From Thunnus maccoyii (Eukaryota; Chordata; Actinopteri; Scombriformes; Scombridae), in the NCBI RefSeq assembly GCF_910596095.1, contig NC_056542.1, positions 25,188,457 to 25,252,456 of the forward strand: a stretch of DNA of 64,000 nucleotides, in the 5' to 3' direction. Shown here piece after piece: positions 13,273 through 23,512 of this stretch (positions within the stretch are counted from its first letter, which is position 1; every line of letters begins with the position of its first letter). The notes beneath the pieces were generated by a model. That model saw nothing but the letters and a program-made list of their open reading frames with translations, searched no databases and was not told the origin of the DNA. The position numbers and the translations under genes are program-made.

Positions 13273-13291
13273 GCATCATGGGAGTTGTAGT
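13273..13291 (-). promoter_or_regulatory. ZNF143/THAP11-type motif upstream of tbc1d31
   Basis: The minus strand reads ACTACAACTCCCATGATGC, a close match to the vertebrate ACTACAAYTCCCAGMATGC promoter motif bound by ZNF143. It lies about 370 bases upstream of the tbc1d31 ATG in a locally CpG-rich stretch, which is typical for housekeeping, TATA-less promoters. Function is inferred. Confidence 0.55.
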
Positions 13292-13889
13292 TCACAACCT
13301 CAAACTTTCTGCGAGGGCGTCATATACGATTATATCTATGGAGGGCGTAAACTAAAATTTCCTCCATCTCTTTTCTTCACTACAGTCATTTAAAAGAAAG
13401 GTAAATCAGTTATGAAGTCCTCAAGTGGACATAAACGTAACTGCTTCTGGCACACCTCTTCCTGCTGTTGGCTGCCTCTGGATGGACAAGCGGCGCTTTA
13501 ACAAACTTCACAGGAAGTACTAAAATAAACCAAAGAAGATGTTAATTTGTTAACTAATACGACTACATCCGGTTCTGGCATTTTCCTTCAAATTACGAGC
13601 ATGATATAAGTCTTTCATATATATTATTTATTTATAAATAAATATATGTACAAGCCCACTACTTGTTCATTGGTGTTTCTCTAAAATCAACCAACAGTGT
13701 GTTTATCAAATCATAAAGTATTAATTTTCTAACTATTCAAAGTATTTTAATATTTGAGTAATGACATTAGTTGTTAATGACATTAAAAAAAAACTTTCTT
13801 TTCTTCTTTTCTTATTTTTCCTTACAAATAGAAGTTTAGTCATCCATCTCTTCTGAGAAACATTATTTAGGCTTGAATGTTCATGGCAG

Positions 13890-14180
13890 TGGCAATTTTA
13901 TTTATATAGCACATTTCAATACAAGTAAGCTCAATGTGCTTTACATTGAAAAACAAAATATAAAAATATGGGCATAAACATGAGGTAACATAGGTAACAT
14001 AGGTAACATAAGCTATACAAACATAAGAATATAAGCATGAAGCATACACCCAACGTACATTAAACACACCACACAGCAATTAAAAACCCCAAAACATCAA
14101 CACAACACCCCCAAATCAACACTACACAAATAGAAACCTCTGCCCTACATATAGCTGCACATGTAACCAACTGTCAACAT
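13890..14180. repeat. Interspersed repeat with short tandem GGTAACATA units
   Basis: Starts with a stretch like TTTATATAGCACATTTCA ... CAATGTGCTTTACAT, a motif common to an abundant fish interspersed repeat. It contains three or four tandem copies of a 9-bp unit (AGGTAACAT) at about 13983-14010. No coding sequence. Confidence 0.55.
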
Positions 14181-14269
14181 ATCATCCACATCTTAACTAG
14201 CAATAATTCTCCTTGAAATGAAAAAAGTGTTGATCTTTCAGTTGTTCGTTCTTTGTAAATTTCTTTCTT

Positions 14270-14500
14270 GCCTGATGTCACACATACATAAGCACATATA
14301 TTTCTACATACACATATAGATATTTATTCATATATATAGGTAGGACACATACTCTTGTTGTTTATATTCTTATCTATTACTGTTGCTTTTACTATTTTAA
14401 GTTTTTTTTTACTGCATTGTTGAGGAGCTGAAACCAAAGATTTTTACTTTTTTATACTTGTGTAATGAGACGTAACAATAAAGAATTTGAACTTGTTTGT
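14270..14500 (+). repeat. Probable LINE 3' tail
   Basis: Ends in AACAATAAAGAATTTGAACTT after an A/T-rich stretch. This resembles the 3' terminus of several fish LINE families. No reverse transcriptase sequence is left. Confidence 0.4.
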
Positions 14501-14792
14501 TGGTTTCATTGTTTAGCTGGTTTATACACCTACAATCTTCTTGTATTCTGGTATTGTTTGCACCAGTACTGTTGTACTTGTGGTATGTGTTTACATAGTA
14601 TGTGTAAATGTATAGATGTATATGTATGTGAATGGTTGAGTCATTTCCTGGGTCTCTTATTTTTGATCAGCTGATAACTTCTAGCAGTAGTACTGTAGTA
14701 TTATATTTGGTTTTACTTTGAAAAGCTGATCCGGATGTGTGTGCTCTCCTCTCAGTAACTTCATTTTAGTAAAACTAGCTCCTCATGATTAG

Positions 14793-14800
14793 CCACGTCA
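14793..14800. promoter_or_regulatory. UPR element (CCACGTCA / TGACGTGG) in the derl1 promoter
   Basis: CCACGTCA, the reverse complement of the XBP1/ATF6 core TGACGTGG, lies about 120 bases upstream of the derl1 ATG. The preceding bases ATTAG make the site resemble ERSE-II (ATTGG-N-CCACG) without the one-base spacer. Derlin-1 is a known target of the unfolded protein response, so the site fits the gene. Confidence 0.6.
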
Positions 14801-14922
14801 TGTAAACTTAGCAGTGGAGCATTTCTGGTTTAAGAGCAACGAGGGGTCGCGTTTTTGGGGGGATATTAGTTAATTCTAAAGCGTATTTCAGGGTTATAAT
14901 CTATCAGAAACCCTATGGAAAG

Positions 14923-17900
14923 ATGTCAGACATCGGCGACTGGTTCAGAAGCATCCCGTTCATCACCCGGTCCTGGTTTGCTGCCTCGATCGCTATTCCC
15001 TTTATAGGGAAATTTGGGCTGGTTGATCCCAGGAACCTCTTGCTGGCGCCGGAGTTATTCTTTAACAGATTTCATGTGAGTGTCCCTTGGCCTGTGTTCG
15101 CCTGTGCGTGTCGGAGGAACCGCTAAAAACTGCGGTTGTTGTGTTTTGAATGTGCTGGGTTAGCTAGCAGGTGGCTAAGCTTCAACAGGCCTGAGCTGCG
15201 TGACAGCCAATCAGAGAGCGAGACGCAGCAGGGTAACGTTAGGACTTTAAAATTCAACAAGACCTCCTATAAATATAACCGAATAACAAAAATAGTCATT
15301 TATCTAACAAGAAAAGGTCGTGTAGCCATAATGTTAATGTAAAATGTTAGATTGTATTGTTAATAGTACTAGTATAGTAGTAATAGTAATAGTAGTAGTA
15401 TAGTATTTGGCCAGGCCACGAATATATTTCAAGCTACTTTATACCTCACTACATTTCAAAGGGGAATATTGTAGAAGTAACAATAACCCATAAGTATGGC
15501 CTTCAATTTATACAAGAGTGATGTGGAAACTTGAAGCCTCCAGTGCACACACACGGAGACTGGACTTGACAGTGAAATAGGAGACATCTTGTGTTCAGCA
15601 GGAAAACTTTTGAAATGATAAATATTTGCATATTTTTAGATTCTGGAGTTTTTAATGAAGGAGGCGATGTAGTTTTACAGATTTTAATAAGATAATTGAA
15701 CTTTTTTTGTGGAAAAAACACATCAAACACAAATTATTATTCAGAGTATTTTATATACATCATAAAACAGGTCTGGAGGGGATCTTTAACTAAGCCTTTG
15801 AATGCAGGACTTGTGGTATTTTTACACTTGTATTGCTGCTTTTACTTTGTCTGAATACTTCTTCTGTTACTGGTTACTTGAGCTGTTACACTCTCTGTGC
15901 TGTTAAATGACAAAGAGCAGTCTGCCTGTGTGCTGTTTAACCTGCCAGAGAGCAAGCTGGGGTGACAGTTACAATAGGTTACTGATCTCAGGCAGTGCTA
16001 CAGCTCAATGGTGTATTATTGTATCCTGTTTACCTATTGTTAAGTTTTGACATTTGGCAACAAATAAGAGACTGACTCTCGCCTTGTAATTTACTGTAGA
16101 TTGTCGCAGTTTTTCACAATTGTTTACACATGTTTTCCGAATCTTTGGCTCATTTTCTTAAAACTCTAAACACAAAAAGACAAAAAAAGCAAAATAATGT
16201 TCCATTCCCATCCCTTTCTTTTGGCTAGGTTAAAGCCAGCCTCGTCAATAAAAATATAAAAATGCTGAATTGCAGCAGCATCCAGCTCCAAGACTCTGAA
16301 ACAGATAAGACAATATGAGAAATAGATCTAGATCAGTCAATATGGTGAAACACAAATACACTGGATTACAGTACTATAATGTGTCTACACAGTGCTGATA
16401 TGATAGTAAATTCACAGCATAGTACTCACTTGCACATATTCATAGTGCTGTTCTTTAACCCTGTTGTTTCGCTCAAACAGCACCCTGTAGACCTGTTTCA
16501 TCTGGATTTGGTTGTGCTGTAATACACGGCCCAATGTTGACAAGCCCACCTGATGGATGCTATTGAATATTGTGTTGTCTGCAATTATGTAGATGTGGAT
16601 TTCTCATAGTCTAATTGTTTGCCACCACCATGTTCACAATAGCGGTCTTCTGTTCTGGTGTGAACAGCCGGTGTCTTCACCGTGGCTCGTCTCTCATTTC
16701 TGCAGAAGATCCAAAAATATGATGTGATTGGTTACAGTAAGCAGTATGTATATATGTATATTTTCAGTATGAAATGGCATTACTGTAACATTGACCAATA
16801 ATCACTGAGTAACATGGGCCTACTGATATGTCTGACTGCAGTATAGTACAGTATACATGCATAAAGAGCAGCAGCATGGTGTAGATAGTAGGTATTTCTG
16901 AATGTACGGATGATAGATGCAACCATGTAGCAGCTCAGGTTGGGCTGAACTCTCTGTCCAGCCTCCCTGATACTCAATGCATGGAAAAGCACATGTTCAA
17001 CCAATGTAGCCCTGATCTCATCTGAGACAATTGTCCTTCCTTGTCCTCCTCTTCCTCTCACTCCTTGACCTCTAGCTCTTGCTTCACCATTGACTTCCAT
17101 TTTCCATCAAAACAGGAGAGCTCATCTGTGGCCTTTTTATTTATTTCTTTACACATGTGAGTAGTGCGTGTCGCCAATTGGTTAATAAAGGTTGGCATTT
17201 TGATCGGCGTTTCTAAAGGAACACAAGAGATTTGAAGTTTTAATGTTGTTCCTAATGTAGAGAACTGTGTATAGTGTTTTGCAAAAAGTGTGATTTAGGA
17301 TTGAAAACTGAGTGTAAAGCAGACATTGTGCTTGCAATTTTGCAGACTCGGTTGAGGGATTTGGTACGTGAGTTTCAGGTTTCAGTGATTGCGTTTCAAG
17401 TTCCACTTTTAGTGTGTAAGCAAATGTGAAAAACTGTAATCTGGATTTGTGGTTCCTGTTCATATTTGTGACACCTGATCTACAAGACAAGACCATGACT
17501 ATTTGCATTATTATGAAATATATTACTACTGTATAACCACTTACAATATCCCTTCCAGACCCATGAGGTTTCCTCCACCATACACTGATTTTCAGTAGCT
17601 GGCAAGTCCTGCTATCTCTCTTGTGACAGATGAAAGTGAACCTGTCCTGTTTAATTTCAGTCAGCCCAATTAGCATCACTGTAACTGCTATACTGACTTA
17701 TCATACGGGAGGAGCTGCTTGTCACAGAAGTCCATTTTAGAAAAAAACTAACCATGGAAAATATATTCCAAATTCAAAAATCCATCTGTTGTGGAAACGT
17801 GGACAATATCAGTACATATTAATGAATACTCAGTGAACAGATGTTGATGAATCTGTTGATTATTTTTTACAGTGAACTGAGACATCGTTTAGTCTATGTA

Positions 17901-20900
17901 ATGTTAAAAACATAGCGAGGAATGCCCATCACAAGGTCTCAGCAATCAAATGTTTTGTTTTACCCAACATCCAAAGACTTTGACAGAAAAGCATTAAATC
18001 CTCATATATGAGAAGCTGGAACCAGAGAGTGTTTGGCATTTTTGCTCGATTAAACAGCTGCAACAATTAGTCGTAGTCAATTACCAAAATTGTTGCGCTG
18101 TCGAGTGACTATTTAATTAATTGACTAAAGCTGTTGCTCCCATGCAGCATATCTAGCTACAGCCTATGCACGATTACACTTTTATTCCACTCAACTTCAG
18201 CATTGTGTTGTTATTGTGTCCTGTCATTTTCCCCTTGATTAATAGTAATTTCACACAAAAGATGCTTTTGTCCTATCATCACCCTTAAAAGTCACCTCTT
18301 AATTACTGTATTGATCTGACTTCTGTTACCACCAAACCAAATCTTTGCATCTAATCATGAGGTAACCGACAGAAGTTATCGTTTGCAATCCACACGAGAT
18401 TTCGCATGTGTTACTAGCAGAGTCTTGAAAGTCTGGATCGGAAAGATGAAGAAGTAGCTGATGATGTGGTTTTTGAAAACTTGGATTGCAGTGAGCTCTT
18501 ACACAACCACTAATCAGGCTCCAGCGTGACAGAAGCCGCAGTGATATGGATAATAGTTGACCTTGCATTAAAGAAATCTTTTCTGGCTGGTACATGTCCC
18601 TTCTTGAGGCTGCTTCGTGTCAGACAAGCTGAAGAAATCCTTGACTGCTAAACTCCATTTCTGTTCAATTAATCTGTCTGTGTTCTGTTTGTTTCAGCTC
18701 TGGAGACCAGTGACAGCCACCCTATATTTCCCAGTATACCCTAATACTGGGTTTCTGTACCTTGTCAACCTGTATTTCCTCTACCACTACTCCAGTCGGC
18801 TAGAGACAGGTGAGACAGCAATCCTCAGTGGTTTACACACATGCAGTCACGTGCACCGAATGCTCTTTTTGTCACGCTAAGTGTTTCCTTGCTGTTCTTG
18901 TCTTCCAGGGGCGTTCGATGGCAAACCCGCAGATTACATCTTCATGCTCGTCTTCAACTGGCTCTGCATTGTTGTATCCTTTTGACCGGCATCATAAAAA
19001 TGCCAAACCCCTTCAAACCTTCTATTTAAACTGGGTACATGATAAAGTGTTATCTCTGCTGCCTTCTTTGCCCCTTTTGAATTTCTCTTTCATCTGTCTT
19101 TTCTGTACCCCACTCTCTCGCTCTGCAGCAGCGTGCCATGTCAGGGTGGCTCTGTGCCAGTGGCCCAGTGTCGGTCTACCCCTGCAGAGCAGAGAAACCT
19201 AATCTAGGTCACATGCAGCACCGGCAGTACAGCTCGGCCCACATCTCAACACTTTGCTGTTCTGTCGGGGAGCTCAGCTCTGATTGTCAGCCTGTCTGGG
19301 TTTTCAGACGTTTCTTGTTTACGTGTACAAGACAAATTTAGGCAAAATCCTATTCTGCTTAAACCTCCTTTAAAGGACTAGTGTGTAGGGATGTGCATTT
19401 CCATCACTGAGGCCGATGTGATACACATCTCGATGCATCGCCAACAACCCAATACATTAAAGATATATATGAAGCAACTACCAATGCGATACAATATGAT
19501 TCACCCCTATTGCAATGCAGTGCGATCCGATGTGATTTGATTCAACACAATGTGATTTGATGCAATGCAAAATAATGATGCAATTCAATATGGTACAGAA
19601 AATTTGATTTTATTACTTAAGCATACAGCAGATCATAAATTAACTAAAAAAGTGCATTTTTTACTTTTCTCTAATACCGCATCTCAGTAAGCATCTCATT
19701 TATGCCGTTTCTTTAAAAAAACACTTGGACCTTTCACAAACAGGCCTTTTCACAAGTCCTTTGTAGTGTAGTGTTCTCTGCCTCCGGTTTACATGCATGT
19801 ACACTGTGACTTAAACAATTACTGTCAAAATAGTTTAATAATCCACTTACTCAGACGTGCGGAACAATAATTCTAGACGGTCGGATCCACCCGGAACATT
19901 TTAGCAGCACACCACTTAGCTTTAGCATGCTAGCGCTATTGAGAAACAGTTCAGAGGAATCAATCTACTACTGTAGAAACATGGCGGTGCAACATGGCGG
20001 GCTCTGTGGAAGAGGACCTGCTCTCTATGTAGATATAAATGCTCATTCTAAAGGTAACGAAAACACAACAATTCCTATTTTCAGGTGATTATGCACTAAT
20101 TAAAACACACTTATGAATATTATATTCCATTTCTGCCAATAGATCCCCCTAAATCTTACACACTGGTCCTTTTAAACAAAATGTTCAGTTTTTTGTGGCA
20201 TTGGGTGAGAAAAAAAGTGTCTGCCAAGGTCAGATGCCTTGCTTAAGGGGAGGAGGCAGAAGTGGCAGGTGAGAGTCAGCTGGTGTGGGGATTTGAACTG
20301 GCCACCTTCCAGTCACCAGCTGCTCTGATGTTACGGCTCCGGCTGTGATCGCTCTGAGCCACAAGGTTTTTGTCCTTGACTCTGAAACTGTAGATAACTG
20401 GGCTGCTGATGAACATGCAGGTGAGAATCCTCCTCTTATTTTTTATTATTTATTCCACACCATGAAATTCAGACCGCTGTATAGTATATAAAGCATATGG
20501 CAGTAATCTGCAATCATCACCTTTTAGATCTTAGATGTGTTTCATGAAGCAGGATCACCAGTTAAACCAGTTCAACCAGATTTAAAAGACAAATTTGACA
20601 TTTAGAGAAATACAATTGTTCGCTTTCTTGCTGAGAGTTAGATGAGAAGATCGATACCACTCTGTACGCTTAGTATGACACTACTGCTGGATAACCAGTT
20701 GCCAGGCAACCAGTTGAGACTCCAGGAACTGGTCCCAACCAAGAAATAGTCTGGTCAGCCAGCAGATGTGCCTACATACACATGTTGGTGCGTAGAATAC
20801 AAAGAAAGTTAATATTACTCATTCGAGAAAAACAAGTCAGTTATCAGTTTATTCAAGACCCTGCTTTTCTTCAAACACCCCTCAGATGTTATGTGGTATT

Positions 20901-22986
20901 GCACTTGAAAAAATCAAGACTGGTCCATAAATCTAAATAAACCTCAAGCTTTGAAAATGATTGGAGACTCACAGGTTGTTGTTCATGTTGTTGTTTTCAG
21001 TTGCTGATGATCCCGTTGATCATGTCAGTACTGTACATCTGGGCTCAGTTCAACAAAGACACGATTGTGTCCTTCTGGTTCGGAACAAGATTCAAGGTAC
21101 CTCATGTTTTACTGTCAACACCCATTACATTACAGATGGAATAAATATGTAGTAAACAGTGTTAGGTATCTGACATGTCACAGTGATATCAGAACACATA
21201 AAATAGCAGTAAGCATAAGTTTGATGGTATAGAATGTCAAATAATTAGTGTAAAGGATAAAGTTGGCTCTTTTTTATTTTTATTTGACTAGTTATCTCCT
21301 GAACTGGATGTTTTAGGTCTTGGGTATTTTCACTACCTGGATGTGAAACTTTCTTATTACTCAACATGAAGATAATCCTGATGCTCATATTAATGATAGT
21401 CTACATGTTCCCTGTCTTAGGCACATTATCTACCTTGGGTCATCCTGTTCTTCAACTTCATCATCGGAGGCTCGTAAGTAACTCCTCACTCTCGTGACTC
21501 ATTTGTTGACAGCAGTTTTATTTAGTGTAACTGTTATTACAGTCAGCTGAGTCAAAATCACAGTTTATAGTGATATCTTTAACACGCTGCGCTGTAAATG
21601 TAAATTCAAAGTAGTAAATGACTCAATAAGCAGCCTTATATGTTTAAGTGTTTGAATTGAATGTGTTACACCAGTGATGATGACGTCTCTGTGAGGTTTG
21701 ATTAATCTAACTCCTTCTCTGTGCTGTTGTTGTGCAGTTTTGTGGATGAACTGGTCGGGAACCTGGTGGGTCACCTGTACTTCTTTCTCATGTTCAAATA
21801 CCCCATGGACCTGGGAGGACGCTCGTTCCTCACCACACCAGAGTTCTTGTAAGTCTGTGTGTATTGTGTTTATGCACTGTTTTAGTCTTGCCTTGAAATG
21901 ACGCCTTTCATGGTTTGTTTTCTTTAAGGAAGTAAGAATACATTTAGAGTGAAACTGGCTTAAAAGAAATATTTGTCGAGCGACTATACTCAATAACTTA
22001 GGTCTTTTTGGGAAGTGGGGGGGGATTTCTGGCCTGTGTTCCTATTAGTTGTATCATTTTACTCACCAGCTTCATTGCTGAGATTTTGCAATGTCGAGGA
22101 TTTGTTACACGCAGCTTGAGAGCGAGAGCAATAAAACACACCCTTTCTCATTTCAGTGCACTCAGGGGTTTTGCTGGTCTGGTATGACCAAGGTGGCTAA
22201 TGTTAACTTATGATTGCTAACTTAAGATAAATGTTGCTCTTTACTGACTTTTTGACTCTTCTCTATGTTTTTGCATTTACAAAATGTTAACATAAGCTGG
22301 CTTCAAAATAAAGTGCGACTAGTTTTTACTATATTACCTAAACTAAGACAGACAGACAAATGTAAAGGCGTCTACCCAAACTGTTAATGCTCATTAGATT
22401 TTGTAGAACTACTTCCTGGTTCAACTTTAACCATCTGTGCTTTGTGCTGTTATTCCAGCTTGCAGTGTTACAAGGAAATGATTTGCATTCAGTTTTGGTT
22501 TCACATTCCTGCAGATATTGGTGCAGATATTCAAATAAAACTGGGGTTTATTTTAAACCTTTCTAAGTGTGTGTGTGTGTGTATTTTGCACCATTTGACT
22601 AACTTATGTCATAAAGCAAGTAACTGTGGTGCCATGTGCTCAGATCTCAAGAAAAAAAAAAGCCCCAAAAACAAAATGATTTTTTCTTAGAAATGTAATT
22701 TTGTTGCTTCATCACCAGCTTGCAAACCTGGGGGATTCTTAAGGATTTGAAATGCTCCAATGTTTTTTAAGAGCATTATTTCAACCCCTCCCTTCTCATC
22801 CCTTTGCACATCTCTCTCCTCACCCTCTCCAGGTATCGGTTCTTCCCTAACAGGAGGGGAGGGGTGTCGGGCTTTGGAGCTCCTCCAAGCAGGAGACCAG
22901 CTGCCCAGGAGCAAGCGGGCGGAGGAGGAGGAGGAGGAGGAGGACGCCACAACTGGGGCCAAGGCTTTCGTCTGGGGGGTGAATGA
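14923..22986 (+). CDS. derl1: Derlin-1
   Basis: Eight coding exons join in phase to 771 nt (256 aa; human 251): 14923-15075, 18698-18809, 18909-18973, 20394-20420, 21001-21096, 21421-21473, 21738-21848 and 22833-22986. The start MSDIGDWFRSIP is identical to vertebrate Derlin-1, and the ATG has A at -3. Derlins are proteolytically inactive rhomboid-fold proteins of the ER membrane that help to retrotranslocate misfolded proteins to p97/VCP for degradation. Visible hallmarks are the WR motif (W53, R54) in the L1 loop, the GxxxG motif at residues 176-180 (GNLVG), several hydrophobic membrane segments, and the C-terminal p97-binding SHP box (NWGQGFRLG). A run of nine glycines, encoded partly by a GGA repeat, precedes the SHP box. 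The fourth exon is a 27-nt microexon (ITGLLMNMQ). The gene is head-to-head with tbc1d31 and tail-to-tail with zhx2. Confidence 0.97.
15508..15780 (+). repeat. Dispersed repeat, copy A (derl1 intron 1)
   Basis: Shares a long diverged match in the same orientation with 55671-55945. Shared landmarks are GATGTGGAAACTTGAAGCCTCC, AAATATTTGCATAT, TAATTGAACTTTTT and CAGAGTATTTT. There is no open frame or clear terminal repeat. Confidence 0.7.
16440..17100 (-). pseudogene. Tc1-like transposase remnant
   Basis: The N-terminal helix-turn-helix region is intact from 17100 down to about 16894 and ends at IIRTFRN. The following part (RNERRATVKTP, then a segment resembling ADNTIFNSIHQVGLSTLGRV) resumes after a 191-bp insert and switches frame. 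The DDE catalytic half is not recognisable. It is fish repeat debris, not a host gene. Confidence 0.75.
16703..16893. repeat. 191-bp insertion inside the transposase, with 7-bp flanking direct repeats
   Basis: ATTTCTG occurs at 16696-16702 and again at 16894-16900. Removing one copy plus the intervening 191 bp restores a continuous N-terminal transposase reading. There is no GT donor at the 5' junction on the coding strand, so an insertion with target duplication is more likely than an intron. The insert has no obvious terminal repeats. Confidence 0.6.
18046..18135. repeat. Short hAT-derived repeat fragment
   Basis: Contains GCTGCAACAATTAGTCG followed by an AT-rich stretch and GACTAAAGCTGTTGCTCC. 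This resembles an abundant fish repeat starting with GCTGCAACGATTAGTCG. It lies near the end of derl1 intron 1. Confidence 0.5.
19369..20176. mobile_element. ~0.8 kb non-autonomous TIR element in derl1 intron 3
   Basis: The left end TTTAAAGGACTAGTGTGTA and the right end TACACACTGGTCCTTTTAAA are inverted copies with a mismatch and a 1-base indel. The right half (about 19970-20176) matches my memory of a widespread percomorph repeat (AACATGGCGGTGCAACATGG, CCAATAGATCCCCCTAAATC). A run of GATGTGATTTGATTC-type words at about 19400-19600 looks like a separate nested repeat. No coding sequence. Confidence 0.75.
20590..20760. repeat. MITE fragment in derl1 intron 4
   Basis: Contains the string CTTGCTGAGAGTTAGATGAG followed by AAGATCGATACCACTCT. 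This relates it to the palindromic MITE in the zhx2 intron at 35478-35916, whose end reads CTCTTGGCAAGAACACG next to GATCAATACCACTCTC on the opposite strand. It is truncated. Confidence 0.55.
22922..22944. repeat. (GGA)n trinucleotide repeat inside derl1 exon 8
   Basis: A GGA repeat encodes most of the nine-residue glycine run just before the p97-binding SHP box of Derlin-1. Its length is likely to vary between alleles and species; human has four to five glycines here. Confidence 0.8.
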
Positions 22987-23300
22987 GAGGAGGAGAAAGC
23001 TACGCCCCCACCCTGTTTGCTCCCGATACAAATGGCTGTGCAGTTGATATTTCAGGTTAAAATGCTTGCTGCTTCACATTCTTCCCTGTTTGAGGGAATT
23101 AAAAACCCTGACTTTAATTTGACTGACTTTAATTCACATTCACGTTTCGTTTTAAAGGATACAACAAGATGAAATTTGAGGAAGCATGCATTTTAACCAC
23201 TAAAGCACAGCAGGACTCAAGAGCCTGGCTCAAGTCACCAAGTAAAGCCAGCTATACTATTACTACTACTGTCCATGTGAAGCAGATAGAAGGAAATAAG

Positions 23301-23306
23301 AATAAA
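23301..23306 (+). terminator. Candidate poly(A) signal for derl1
   Basis: AATAAA about 315 bases after the derl1 stop codon, followed within 6 bases by a T-rich stretch. A later AATAAA at about 24145 is an alternative. Confidence 0.4.
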
Positions 23307-23489
23307 CAGATTTTTTTTTTTTTAATGCGATGATTCTTGAGCTTTCCCCTTTTTCTTTCTGTCTTCTCCTCCAGCTACCCTTCCCCTTTTTTTTCCCCGC
23401 ACCCTGCCATTGGACTGTCAAGGCAGGAGATGCTGCAGCTGCACACCAGCACTCTGTTGGTTTCAGCTCTTGTGTTCCTTTCCCTCCTT

Positions 23490-23512
23490 TCTCTCTCTCT
23501 CTCTCTCTCTCT
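23490..23512. repeat. (CT)n microsatellite
   Basis: Uninterrupted CT repeat in the derl1 3' flank or 3' UTR. Confidence 0.85.

Larger units (their letters stand above)
12902..14922. other. Head-to-head intergenic region of tbc1d31 and derl1
   Basis: About 2 kb separates the two start codons. The tbc1d31 side (12902-13330) is relatively CpG-rich and carries a ZNF143-like motif. The middle (about 13890-14500) is interspersed-repeat sequence. The derl1 side (about 14740-14922) carries a UPR-element match. The plus-strand open frame at 12595-12906 is antisense to tbc1d31 exon 1 and is not considered a gene. Confidence 0.7.
16095..17450 (-). mobile_element. Decayed Tc1/mariner-like DNA transposon in derl1 intron 1
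   Basis: Imperfect terminal inverted repeats are visible: CAGTTTTTCACAATTGTTTACACA at about 16107-16130, and its inverted relative at about 17411-17435. The minus strand between them carries a broken transposase. It starts at 17100 (MEVNGEARARGQGV), followed by an RG-rich region and an HTH part (IVSDEIRATLVEHVLFHALS, then VASIIRTFRN). Sequence resembling the continuation appears at about 16440-16700 in changed frames. The element is about 1.35 kb, close to the expected size for the family. A 191-bp insertion and frameshifts show it is inactive. Confidence 0.8.

Noticed and set aside
17182..17679. 165-aa minus-strand open frame, the longest non-exon frame near derl1
   Set aside because: It spans the right end of the Tc1-like element and unique intron sequence; no recognisable domain.
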